Below the pieces are notes generated by a model. The model saw only the letters and a list, made by a program, of their open reading frames with translations. It made no database searches and had not been told where the DNA came from. From assembly GCA_013115125.1 (NCBI GenBank), contig JABANN010000029.1:55600-119599 (forward strand): a DNA stretch of 64,000 nt. Reading direction: 5' to 3'. Shown piece after piece: positions 10,116 to 20,474 of this stretch (the stretch's first letter is position 1; every line of letters begins with the position of its first letter). Made by a program: the position numbers and the translations under genes. This stretch comes from Perkinsus olseni (Eukaryota; Perkinsozoa; Perkinsida).

Positions 10116-12650
10116 TACGAAGAGGGCATCGGGAGAGTAGTCATCAGCTCGGCTGACTGCCTGTGCAGGTCCCGCATGCCCTGCAAGACCTGGTACATTG
10201 CAGAGCCTCGATGGACACCTACGGGCTTCCCTTTCCCACCTTGCTCGTCTCCCCTAAGGTCTTCTGTGCTGCATCAAGCTTCATTTGTAGTGACCTGATC
10301 TCCTCCTGCTTCTTAGCACTTATCGTTGCATGCTCTGAGGCAGCGATACGTAGGTGGGTAGGAAACAACCACGGAGCCTAACCCTGTTGACTCTGCTCTA
10401 GTTCATGTTGGAGAGCCTCTCCGGCACGCCTCGTCTCTGCGAGGACCGTGCTCATAGTCGACAGCTTGGCTTCGACAACCTGGATACATGCGTGAGTGGG
10501 AGCACCGCGACGATGATGCCTGCTGCTATACTTCCTTCTCCCTCTCTAACCGAGAGGCCTTCCTCAGCTCATTCTCCGCCTTCTGAGTCGACTCCTTCGC
10601 CTCTGCCTCAAGTATTACCATACTCTCCCGCATAGAGTTCACTCTGAATATAGAATTCACACGATACGATCTTGGGGACAATTAAATGAGGTGTCCCATG
10701 GTGATGAGGACGGTCAGTTCACCTTCATCATAACAAAGGCGGTTGTCCCAAGAAGTACTACACCCGAGTCAAATTTGAAGGCATCCACGAACCCGAGTGA
10801 CGGGCATGGCGAGCGCAGCATAGATGACGGCGGCGACAGAAATCGCTCAATACTGGTCAATCGTTACGACTCGATCACGGGCCAAGATTTCAGCATGACT
10901 CTTGTCATCACTACTTTTCATGAGCTGCCCTCAACTCCTTCTCTCTGGACTCTCCTCTCTGCTCAGCCACAGACAGCTTTGACTCCGCCTCCCGTAGGCT
11001 GCCCTCCAGCTCCGATGACCGGGTCAGTAGATGCTAACAGCTGGTTGCCAACCCATAATGACTACCATTACTACGTACCAGTTTCTCCGCAGCGAAGGTC
11101 TCCTTAGCCTGCTCTAGCTCCCGGCGGACGACATCACGCTTGGACCTCTCAGATGAGAGGGTATTCTCGAACTCTATTTCCTTTCGCTTCCGGCATGCCT
11201 CCGCCTCCTCTACCAAGGCTTTCTACACGAACAGCCACGCCTTTGCATGCAGCAAGAGCCGACACCCTTACCAGGGCCTGCACTTGGCGGTGAAAGTCTT
11301 CCATAGCAGCATCCTTATCGTGGATCGACTGCCTTTCACGGCCGAGCTCGGCCTTTAGTTGGGACAACTCATCACCCAAGCGTCTTCTCGCGTCCGCCAA
11401 CTGAGGCGACTGAGCTCATGACTACTCAGCTCATCTTGGTCTCACTTCCGCCGCTCTCTCCATGAGCTGCTGATGCTTATCAGCCAGCTCCCTATCCAGC
11501 TGCTCCCTCTGAACACGGAGCCACTCAGGCTGTTACGACAGTGGTGCGCTCCCTCTACCGCGTGTTGGTGCTTTTGCTTCTCCGTCTCTGCCGTTCTGAG
11601 ATCCTTCCGGGCTGATTCCAACTCCTTCATCAGCTCGCCGCACCTACGCCTTACTGCCATCCGTTGGACCATGCGTTGGGTTTAATACCGATCCTTAGAG
11701 TTAGTAAGCTCTTTCTGTAGGCCAGTCATGTGGCCTTTGATAGCCTCCAGCTCTCCCTCATAGCGCGTCGATGCTTCCGAGAGCTGCACTAGCTATAATG
11801 GCAGACCACTTAGGACAGACCTACCCGCTTGTCAGTCGTGGCCACTTGTCGACTCAACTGCTCCGCGTGGTGCTCGCTCCTGAGACCACGCCTAGCGACC
11901 TGCTACTACTACTAGGGACCCAGCTACATCTCATGTATCCGCTTATCTCGATCTGCCACGCCGCGTCGCAGAGCATCCAGCTCCTCTTGCAGATGATGCA
12001 CCTATCAGGTTGTGAACTCTGAGCCCTGCCGGAGGTTGATCGTACCTCGGACTGATGAGACTCCTCAGCCCGCACTAGCTGCTCTTGTGCCACGCAAGAT
12101 ACGCAACGACACCCGCTAGCTACGGCCGGGGCAGGAGACAAATCCGACGCGAGGAAGGTAAGGACGATGAGGTGGGGGTTCGAATCCACAGACGGTCGTG
12201 AACAGGAGAGGGCAGAGCGGCGCATTTGCATCGAAGGCATCATTTTCCGGAGCGAACAACCCTCTGAACCGTCCATCTCATGCTACCATCTCCATGCTGC
12301 CTCGTGCGGAGGGGACTTCCATCATCACTTCGTCTACTTCTGTCCAGTAGAATGGATCTCTTACTCGGTGACATGTCGGTTATGCTAGCAGCAGCGACGG
12401 CAGCTGGTAATGATAAGGCCATAGTCTTGGAGATCAACGATGTATTACCATCGGACTTACGGCACACGTTAAGGCATGCACCTTGGGAAAAAGGAGGACC
12501 GATACGATGCGGAGAGGGTCGATCGAAAATAACGATGGCTTTCAACCAACGTATCAAATCCTCCCAGAGCCCGGGAAAGTCGAGGTGTACCCGGACCGAA
12601 CCATACAACAGTTCCCCCGCTCTTATCTACTTGTCATCCCCTCATTCCTC
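10116..12650 (-). CDS. Coiled-coil protein, unassigned
   Basis: A chain of short minus-strand exons all read as charged heptad-rich coil: SCVAQEQLVRAEESHQSE (near 12060), HHLQEELDALRRGVADRDKR (about 11960), ELMKELESARKDLRTAETEK (about 11610), ARRRLGDELSQLKAELGRER (about 11370), RELEQAKETFAAEK (about 11100), SELEGSLREAESKLSVAEQR (about 10980), ILEAEAKESTQKAENELRK (about 10590) and KQEEIRSLQMKLDAAQK (about 10270). The last exon ends MRDLHRQSAEL...MPSS with TAG at 10116-10118. The N-terminus is less clear: an exon reading FPGLWEDLIRWLKAIVIF (about 12550-12600) belongs here or to the LRR gene just upstream, because no good ATG opens it. No motor, kinase or other catalytic motif was seen. A structural or scaffold role is only a guess. 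Confidence 0.6.
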
Positions 12651-12719
12651 TCAGTAACCCTCGTTATAGCCTGCTGTATCGCGAAGGGGACGGCTGTGGT
12701 CAAGGCAACAGCTGGCTCT

Positions 12720-13454
12720 ACATGACCCGAACACGATACTACAGTTGCCTGTCAGCTTCACACTGGTGATGGTATGGCAGCCCGAATGCTCGAGTGCGAC
12801 TGCTAAGACCTCCCCTCCACTCGGACCCAAAGCATTGTGGGAGAGATTCAATTGACGCAGACTGACAAGAGCGGCAGGAGAAGTGTCATAAGCTAGAGGT
12901 GTCAGATACCTGCGCGAATGAGTGAGGAGAGTGGAGGCGATCGCCTGAGCACCAGCTGAGGGGATCTGGCACTCTTGCATAGACAAGATATTCAGATCTG
13001 GCGCCGCGCTCAGCGATGAGAGTAGGCTCTCGAAACCTGACCGGGGCGAGCGAATGGCAAAGCCGCAGTGAAGGACTGAGGGTAGTACAGTGGGCAGAGG
13101 CCTCCCCCAGAGGGTTCCAATCCAAGATGAGCTCCCTTATATGCCGCAAAGGTGGGCTACTGCGTATCGCGTTACTAAGATCTATGAGCCCCTCCGAATG
13201 GATGTTATTACCGGCTAGGTTGAGGGAGTGTATCAGTACCTAGACGGGATGAATACTGCTGGGCTCTTGCCGCCACGGGCACCCACCTGATCATCCCCTA
13301 CAAGCCTGAGTGCTTCACAGAGGGCCCTGCAGCCCTTCGTGCCGATATACCGATCCGAGAGATCAACAGATACGGACGGTATACTCCCGTCGCTTGGAGT
13401 GCCCGCGGACGAGACTAGCTCTTCAACGTGCCTCTTAACTTGACTCTCGAGCAT
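12720..13454 (-). CDS. Leucine-rich repeat protein (ribonuclease-inhibitor type)
   Basis: The ATG at 13454 opens MLESQVKRHVEELV, then RI-type LRR units: SVDLSDRYIGTKGCRALCEA (about 13330-13370), HSLNLAGNNIHSEGLIDL (about 13190), IRELILDWNPLGE (about 13125), LNILSMQECQIPSAGAQAIA (about 12960-13000) and LRQLNLSHNALGPSGGEVLA (about 12830-12860), then ITSVKLTGN. The L-x-x-L-x-L-x-x-N-x-[IL]-x-x-x-G spacing is the NOD/ribonuclease-inhibitor pattern, a protein-binding solenoid. One short intron follows the first repeat (GTGGGT...TCTAG, about 13244-13290). The 3' end is uncertain, and it may continue into the coiled-coil gene, which would make an LRR plus coiled-coil protein. The partner is unknown. 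Confidence 0.6.
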
Positions 13455-13460
13455 TCAATT

Positions 13461-13714
13461 CAGTAGAACGAGCTTAACACGGCACTTCCTTAACCTGTTC
13501 TGTATCTGCCGCGCTTCAACTCTAGATACTCTCGGATTTACCTGACTCCTATCGCCCACTAGCACCACTCCTAACATCTCCCCAACTCCATCAGCTCAAG
13601 TCCCTTCTATGGCCAATTAGAAACTTCGAGTGCGGCGTCACGACAAATCACGGGGTATGGATGAAAAGGTCAGATTCAGCTTACTATTATAGTACTACTA
13701 CTAATACCATCACA
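13461..13714. other. Intergenic gap between two minus-strand genes
   Basis: About 250 bases with no convincing reading frame. It holds a run of TACTA repeats near 13685-13705 but no recognisable element. It presumably contains the 3' UTR of the membrane-protein gene and the promoter of the LRR gene. Confidence 0.4.
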
Positions 13715-15011
13715 TTAGTTCCGGATGCTACTTCTAAGAAGACCCTGCGGCACACTAGCAACCCTCCTCGAAGTTGCCGTAGCCGCATCCTCCTGCCCCT
13801 CGGTGTCTGAGGATGTCACACTACTCTCGCTGCTTCTTGGAGAGGAGCTCTTAGAGCAGGGCCCCAGCAAAGAGAACCCGAGAGCCACAGCATTTTTAGC
13901 ATTGCGACGACGCTCTGAGAAAAGACCAATAATCTCAGACCAGCAGCCCTGCAGTAGCCTTGCCTTTCTCCTGCATATCCTCTTTGACCTTGGCGATGTG
14001 CGCCATGAGCGGGTTATAGTACCTGAGAGCAAACCTCAGATGGAAAGCTTCGGCGCAAGAGATGCTCACTTTTTCTTTACGTTAGGGTCCAATGAGGAGC
14101 TCAGCCAGGGAAGCAAAATAATTAAAAAAATTACGCCCGCCTGAAGAAGGTGATTGTGTGAAGCGGAACTTCGCCAATCTCGAGCAGCTTCACCTTCTTC
14201 CATTTCCTGTCTACAATAGCTGTGACGAGAAGAGGCGCCAAAAGCTGGCCCGCAAGGCTAGCCAGCCAAGCTCTCTTGGCAGGATGAGGCATGTATAGCT
14301 CAGCAACATTTAATGTGCCTGAGCGAATCATCAACATTCTGAGGAACGCCAGGGTCAGCCTGAAGATACTACCTGCTTGAGAGTAAGCGAAGAACATTTG
14401 CGCCATCATTCCGACGACACCGTTGGTCATTAGAGGCCTGCGACCAGACCGTACTACAAGGTACGTCATCAATAGTACTGGTACTGTATGAACCTGGACA
14501 GCACTTATACAACTGCACCCTCGTACAGACCAAAGCCTCACCCAGTGGTCCATCATGGCGAATTGAAGTTTGGTCAATTTGACGCCCCTTAGGGCCATCT
14601 TTTGCCTCATCATCTCAGTCAGTCCTCTGGCCCCCGCAGTACGGAACGCCATACAGACGCCAAAGCTGTTAGATAGTAGGAAAGGATCCTGAAGAGCGGT
14701 ATAGCGATCGTCGAGGTCGTCGAGGAGGATGGACTCACCCATTGGTCTTGTCTAAGGAGTATTCTCGAAACTATGAGGACCCAATTCCAGGAGGTGTAGG
14801 CTTGGAGATTCTTCCGAAGAAATTTGTTATTAATGACTTCACTGCTCCCTACAAAGAACAATTCTCTCCATATGTTAACCTTCGGGAACTCACCTGTCAG
14901 GGCCAGGTAGATAGCACAGCCCAAAGCGATGTTCAGACGGTCACCGGGGATCAACTGGAAGGGTACTGGCCCAACCTTAGACGGAGGCTGTCGATGCGAC
15001 ACAGAACTCAT
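13715..15011 (-). CDS. Multi-pass membrane protein, unassigned
   Basis: ATG at 15011. Exon 1 (MSSVSHRQPPSKVGPVPFQL...YLALTG) ends at a GTGAGT donor near 14893. Later exons give hydrophobic segments SWNWVLIVSRILL, DPFLLSNSFGVCMAF, VPVLLMTYLVV, GMMAQMFFAYSQAGSIFRL and LAGQLLAPLLVTAIV. A polar stretch (YYNPLMAHIAKVKEDMQEKG) and a Ser/Glu-rich cytosolic-looking tail follow, ending SSIRN with TAA at 13715-13717. A 50-nt intron (GTGAGT...CTTCAG, about 14680-14730) is convincing. The mix of about five membrane spans and a coil-like linker did not match a family I could name; ABC-type and organelle carriers were considered and lack their signature motifs. Confidence 0.5.
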
Positions 15012-15067
15012 TTAATAAAAATAAATCAAGATTTGGTCAACTCTAGGGACCACACTTCTGAAGCACC

Positions 15068-16291
15068 TTAGATTGTGGTTAACTCAGTACTGGAGACGTG
15101 TGAGGCTACCACAAAAACGACTGCTCCGAGAAGGGCGGCGCTCTTCTGAAAAAACCGGCCAGAATAGAGCATGTGTACGTATAATACAGCAAAATGCAAC
15201 CATTGCGGTCACAATTCGAAGTTGATGAACAGTGAGCGTGTTTGTCAAAACAAGGGTATCTCGTACGGACTAGAGCCATCACCCCACAACACCGTCAGAG
15301 GGCCCGCGTCCCCGTTCCACATTCGGAGTAGGCCTGCCTCGGGATCCAGAAGGTCCAATACTGTTCTGTTCTCCACGATAAAACCGGCTATAGATCCTTC
15401 TACCTGTTGACCCTCTTCCAGAGCGTGCCGCACACACCATCGCCATATCAGGTTGGCCCCGGGTAGACAGAACAAAGGCACTCTCGCCACTTTGCCCCGT
15501 TGATCGGAGCTGTGGATAGTGATGTCGTTAACAAGATGGTCACCAATGATGACTGTTTCATGGCCTTTCATGAAACCAAAATCGCTGAGGATTGCTCTCG
15601 GATCCAGTTCAGACAAATCTGAGAATATCGATATACTACAGGGCCGCAAGGGCTACCCATAGCGTACATATCATGCCTAATAACGGTGTTGCTATCATCG
15701 AACTCCGACTCGCGGAGTCCACCCCGTTAGACGCTACAACATCAGCGATTGTTGAAGTTGCAGGATCCAAGTGGAGCACTGTGTCCGACGAAGGCACATA
15801 AACCTGATGATGAATACAACTTTGAATTTTCATGATATAGGAGGGTCAGCGGAACGCCACGGCGGGGCGCGAGTAGAGCATGAGCTCACAGTGAGTAGGT
15901 CGGCCCCTGCTGGCCCACGAACCGAGCGTCGTCCCTCCTGCCTGCACTCTGCCGCCGGCTCTACCTGAAGCATCATGAAACTCCCCCCGTCGGATATGAA
16001 TGGGTAACACTTACATCGTCTAGGGATGCCTGCTGTTGATGTGCATCGGCTGCTCCTTGGACTACTCCTAGATGAGAGGCGAGTAACTGTACTGCGATAA
16101 GCAGCACTAGGGGTAGATGAGAAAAAGTGGATGAAATTATAGAATGAGATTGAACAATCCTACTCACGTGACGTCAATGACAGCCTAACCTGAAAAAACG
16201 CCCAATTCCACAGTTATGAGACCAGACAAAAACCAACTGCCCAAGTTGTTATCAAAGCAATGACATGAGCTGGTGAAAGCGGCCTTGTCAT
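15068..16291 (-). CDS. Type I membrane (secretory pathway) protein, unassigned
   Basis: Spliced reading from ATG 16291 gives a hydrophobic N-terminus (SPAHVIALITTWAVGFCL), a 22-nt exon at about 16170-16191, then SLQLLASHLGVVQGAADA, which looks like a second part of the leader. The luminal part contains VYVPSSDTVLHLDPATSTI, GFMKGHETVIIGDHLVND and IAGFIVENRTVLDLLDPEAG with an N-glycosylation sequon (NRT). A single membrane span AALLGAVVFVVASHV lies just before a short tail ending TELTTI, TAA at 15068-15070. Exon phases agree throughout. The layout (leader, beta-rich luminal domain, C-terminal span) is like ER membrane subunits of the EMC type, but no family signature was recognised. The GTGAGT at 16167 is a donor, not a start codon. 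Confidence 0.55.
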
Positions 16292-16547
16292 CAGTGTGAG
16301 TCCTCGCCTGGATCGTCCTACTCCCATTAGCGAACGAAACACTAGCTGGCTTGTGATGGACGACGGCGGTTCGGGAACGCCGTATAACGTGACTTAAACC
16401 TTATAGGTCACTGACATCATAGAAAATGAAAATTGCTTTAGAGTCAACTAGAAATGAAATGATATAAAGCGAGTAGAGTCTACTCCGTAGATTCCTAAGT
16501 GTATATTAGAATGACTCACGACCGTGATATCGTGTAGCGGTCACTTC

Positions 16548-17899
16548 TCACAGCTTTATCGGTGTGGATCCGGAAGGCCAGAACGTATGGTCAGCCCACA
16601 ACGTGGTGAGGAAGCTAGCGAGAGTACCGAGATTGACCAACATGGCAACGAAGTTGACAGCTCTCTCCTTGTCGTGGGAGGAGAGGCGCTTGCAGCACTG
16701 TATAAGGTAGTACACGGTAACATACATAGAGCCGCCACACAGACCAACCAGGGACATACAGTAGAGGCGATCTGCAGCACCAGAGGCATGTAGTGTCCAC
16801 TTCCTGTAGTGAACATCCACAGCAAGAACAAGGCAGACTGTAGTATTGTCGCTGCGGTGACCACCAACTTCATCACGTTCTGGACTGAAGACTCCTTAGC
16901 AATCCAACGGACAGCCGGCAGCGTTAATGATCTTGATACGAGGACACCTATCTGGTAAATGAAGCATAGCTCTTCATACCAGCCGACAGGCGCCGCCGCG
17001 CTCACAGACGCTTCACGGGCGAACTTTCCCTGAATGGTGTATTCCAACCAATAGACCAATCCTAAAGCGAGACCATCACGGCTTAGGATCCTCAGAATAG
17101 ACGAGAACGGTAGGGAAGGCTTCACCAGCAGAGTATCGGAAATAAGGCCGGTCTTTTCGTACGTGTCCTTCAGCGGTGATACAGATTCATCTCTCTTGAG
17201 TACCTCGTAGCACAATGCAAAGAGAGGTTGTATGGCGGCTATTGCTAGGAAGAATGTTTGGTTAGACCAGTCGATAGGAGGCGCCCTTAGGGTAAGATAG
17301 GCGAAGGAGCCAATCACTCCAGCCCATCCCGTTCCGCAGGACCAGTCACCGATAAAGGCGGGGTCGAACTTCCGGACGTAACAGAGGGTGAAGTTTTCGC
17401 CTAGAATCTGTGTCAGCCCGGTCACTAAAACTCCCGCAACACAGAACTTGAAAGTAGGGGTGAATGCGATCATGAGCAGGCCGGCGATTCGTACGATAGT
17501 GGTGACCCAGAAACGCCAAAAGTAAGGTATGCTGAGTTCGGACACCAACGCGGATATAGGGGTGGCGAACACGCCTAGTGCTACTGATGCACTTCCGATT
17601 ATCTGAAACAAAGTCAGGTTGACAGCTATTTCCAGCACCGCGGACACGCAGTTTGCTCGCCCGAGGCAAATCCGCAAGCAAAATTTGAGAAAGTCGAAAA
17701 AGACGCTCAGAATTCATGGGGATATGTCGAATGCTTTACGCCGCGCTACTCTTCTTACACCGAAATTCTCCATAGCATTGTAGTCCTCTGCCAAACTTTT
17801 CGAGGCACTGATGACTGCCACGAAGGATGCGTTATTCAAGAGGCCCATAAGGACGAAGCATAGAGCATCCAAGCGGAAGTAATGAGAATGAGATAACAT
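16548..17899 (-). CDS. CLN3: CLN3/battenin-family lysosomal membrane protein
   Basis: ATG at 17899. Exon 1 encodes ALCFVLMGLLNNASFVAVIS, matching the first span of battenin (F-x-L-x-G-L-x-N-N), and ends at a GTAAGA donor at 17758. The main exon carries VTGLTQILGENFTLCYVRKF and WSCGTGWAGVIGSFAYLTL, the CLN3 hallmark (S-[SC]-G-T-G-x-[AG]-G). The last exon encodes LVGLCGGSMYVTVYYLI and ERAVNFVAMLVNLGTLAS, matching the C-terminal EGLLGGAAYVNTF...IS-region. A 29-nt intron (16772-16800) restores the frame exactly. Battenin is an 11-span lysosome/vacuole protein needed for lysosomal glycerophosphodiester efflux and pH balance. Length and order are normal for the family. Confident. Confidence 0.85.
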
Positions 17900-18204
17900 T
17901 TAAACAAGCAAATCAACGCAAGATGATAAGAGTAGTGATAAATTCCTCCGAAATATATCTGGGCGCGCGCGACTTGCTTTAAAAACGCGCTCGCCTGGAA
18001 AGATGTGGAAAAGAGCAAAGAAAAGGCACCCCGCCCAGAGGCCGAGTTGTCGGAGGTCGTTTCACATGTGACTCGTACAGTCCACCGTGCCAGACTGTAT
18101 AATCTCGTTCTCATACAGGGGAACAGGCAGCAACCCTCGTGAAAGAAGTTCGGGAACGCCCTCCGGGAGGGCCCCTCCCAGCTCAGTGTAGTTCTACATA
18201 ACAC
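17900..18204. promoter_or_regulatory. Divergent intergenic region between CLN3 and the EF-hand paralogue
   Basis: About 305 bases between two outward-facing ATGs. It must contain both promoters and 5' UTRs. No TATA-like box or other motif stands out with confidence. Confidence 0.35.
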
Positions 18205-19707
18205 ATGGAAGATGTGCAAGCATCGTTGTTATCATCCTACAGGCTTCCGAGAAGCAACTGCGAATGTTCTAAGAAGATTATCACGGGAACCCTTATCGAG
18301 CGACTCAGCGTTCAGATTCCCGCTCACCCCTGAACCAGGGCCCAGGTGGAGTTGCCTGATAGTAGCAATGAGAGCTTCTTTGAAGAGACTGAAATGAGCG
18401 ATGCTGAGATTGATGAACTGCGAAAGTGGCAATAGCCCGGCCGGCGATGGCTAATGACCCTTATTTCCAGTACTTGAGGAGAAGAGAGAGTAAGGTGAAG
18501 AGCGTCCAACATCTAGGGACCTCGCACGACCCCGACGTCCTGCTCCTTGATGGCCCCGTTCGCATGCAGGCCTACTACAATACCGAGAACAACCCTAGTA
18601 AGTGGGGGAGCTAGTTTAGCAGCCGACTGCGCATCAATGAAGACAAACGCCTCGTTCAAAGAAAGGGTAACATCGACGCGCACCCGGCAGGGATTACTGT
18701 GCCACGGTGTGGAGCGCTGCCCTCGCCAAGGCTAAAGATCTAGGGATGCTTGGCGATGCTGCTAAGAGCAGTTCACTGCATTTCGTGAGGACCAAATGCC
18801 CGCGAGCGACTTCTTTCATGCTCCATTACACCTCCGTGAAGTTCGAGAGGTTTTACGAGTGTCTGCAGAGTGAGAGGCTCCGAGGCACCAGTCGCCTCTT
18901 CAGGTATCTGTGCGAACTCGGGAGCAATAACGGTATTCGGTAAAGCAACAGGTTCAATGCCTCCCTCATTCGCTTGCGACACGGAGGAAGATCTAGTGAA
19001 GCCGATATTCCTCTTGAAACGCCAATGGTAGCGAACCTGTCCAGCCTAACCTGCGAGTCCCATCGCATATGCAAGACGATCCTTTCTCGACCCGCTACTC
19101 CGCAAACACAATCGGAGGGAATGATTATCGTGAGACGTCAGATCCAGAGGAAGGGAGACTCCCAAAGAGACAGCCAGCTAATCGCCTCCAAGGTCAGCGG
19201 AGTGTCTGCCTCGGACAGTCTGAGGAACGAAGCCTGCGCTGTTGCGTGGCCGCTCAGCTCTCTGGTGAAGGACATATCGGCACCCGCCAACATACTCGGA
19301 TGGAACAACGGACTACTCTTAGATATGCTCAGCCTCTTTCGAAGTTTCCTCCCACCAGATTCCCTCACCGGCGATGAACAGTACACCAACTACGTACTTT
19401 TAGGTTTGGTTGTGCTCATCTTTTCTTCCGAGTCTCGCTGCTTACCAGATCTGGTTGCAAACGTTGAAGCTTGCTCATAGCCATAGCCTACGATTGGTGG
19501 TTATTGGAGCCAATTATAAAAGGCTTAATTCCCCCAATTCGCCGCCCTCTGGGGATCGACGTTACATATCGCTTCGGTTACGCTTTTGCTGCAGTTCCAC
19601 CGCCTGAGAACGGCTATATTGGCGAGGCGTTACTCACGTTAGGGATCGGTTGCTTGGAAACACAAATACGGTCTGTGATAGCTCCTAATCTTCTCGAGTA
19701 TTCTTGA
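18205..19707 (+). CDS. EF-hand-family paralogue 1, EF-hand module missing
   Basis: ATG at 18205 gives MEDVQASLLSSYRLPRSN, which mirrors the start of paralogue 2 at 20475 (MDDGQASLLASSRLPKRD). The following blocks also match paralogue 2: VELPDSSNESFFEETEMSD, MQAYYNTENNPSK, LAADCASMKTN, ALAKAKDLGMLGDA, KFERFYECLQSERLRGTSRL, FNASLIRLR, and LLDMLSLFRSFLPPDSLTGD. Between the NNPSK block (18597-18605) and ADCASMKTN (18618) only about a dozen bases remain, where paralogue 2 has about 300 bases encoding two EF-hands. The C-terminal exon reads IGEALLTLGIGCLETQIRS up to the stop at 19707. It is either a calcium-independent derivative or a decaying copy. Function unknown. Confidence 0.55.
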
Positions 19708-20012
19708 AATGATGTGCTCACCAGTGCCTTCTTTGGCTTCCCTCCACCACACATCATTGCAGTCGACTATGTACCATTAAGTGGTGCGGTCGGAGACATC
19801 ACTTATTGCGATAATACGCACGTCCTCGTTATGAAGGAATACAAATCTCGAGGAGAAGTTATCTGGATGGGTTTTGTAGTTACTACGGATGTTTATGTCC
19901 TTATATGATTAATGCTCAACCCTAGTGAGAAGAGATCGTGACCTGGGTAGATCGTGTATTACAATAGGTTGAGACTAGGTTGAGAGTTTCAGTAGGCGAG
20001 ACTCGGTCTGAG

Positions 20013-20220
20013 ACAGAACATTTAGGGTAATGTTCTAGATGCTGAGCACCCGAGCAAAGAAGAGTTGAGCAAAGAATTGCAGTGGGGTCGTGGTATAATC
20101 AAAGGCTTGAATTATGCCACGACCCCAGCGCGCTGTTATTGGGTTCCAAGCACTTCAGCAATTGATCGCAATTCGTTGCCCAACTAAGTAGCATCTACTA
20201 AATTACCCTAAATGTTCTGT
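20013..20220. mobile_element. MITE-like element with 19-bp terminal inverted repeats
   Basis: The left end at 20013-20031 (ACAGAACATTTAGGGTAAT) and right end at 20202-20220 are perfect inverted repeats; the match extends to 22 bp if the flanking GAG/CTC is counted. TCTGAG occurs immediately outside the left end (20007-20012) and one base outside the right end (20222-20227), a possible target duplication. The 208-bp body has no coding capacity and contains a second, central inverted repeat at 20083-20127. Short length, TIRs and internal dyad fit a non-autonomous DNA transposon. No other copy was noticed in the window, so the family is unassigned. Confidence 0.65.
20083..20127. repeat. Internal hairpin of the MITE-like element
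   Basis: Arms 20083-20099 and 20111-20127 are 17 bp inverted repeats with a single T/C difference that still permits a G-U pair in RNA; the loop is 11 nt. It sits near the middle of the element. Confidence 0.8.
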
Positions 20221-20474
20221 CTCTGAGGTAGTACCAGCTTGAACTTCCTTGGTTGGCAGTCAAGCCTGCCCATTCACCACTCTGGAAGAATAACGTGGAA
20301 CTGTAATCGTTTTAATCGTCCATGTAATCGTCAAATCGCTGCGAAAAATTTTTGGACCGTGAAAGTCTCATTTTACTTTTGTTACTACAGTAGTACTGGC
20401 TGATAGTGAGTTTCGGCGCCGTTAGCATGTTCGGTTTCCTCATCGCAGTTTGCTAGTCAAGTTTGCTGTAGCGT

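Noticed and set aside
12160-12185. GGGTTCGAATCC as a tRNA T-arm
   Set aside because: No acceptor or anticodon arm around it; it reads as coding on the minus strand.
14379-14391. 13-nt GT...CAG segments (also near 13100) as introns
   Set aside because: Too short to splice, and the reading frame of the membrane protein continues through without them.
16165-16176. Overlapping E-box CACGTG and CRE TGACGTCA
   Set aside because: It coincides with an exon end and its GTGAGT donor in the type I membrane protein gene, so the match is better explained by coding and splicing.
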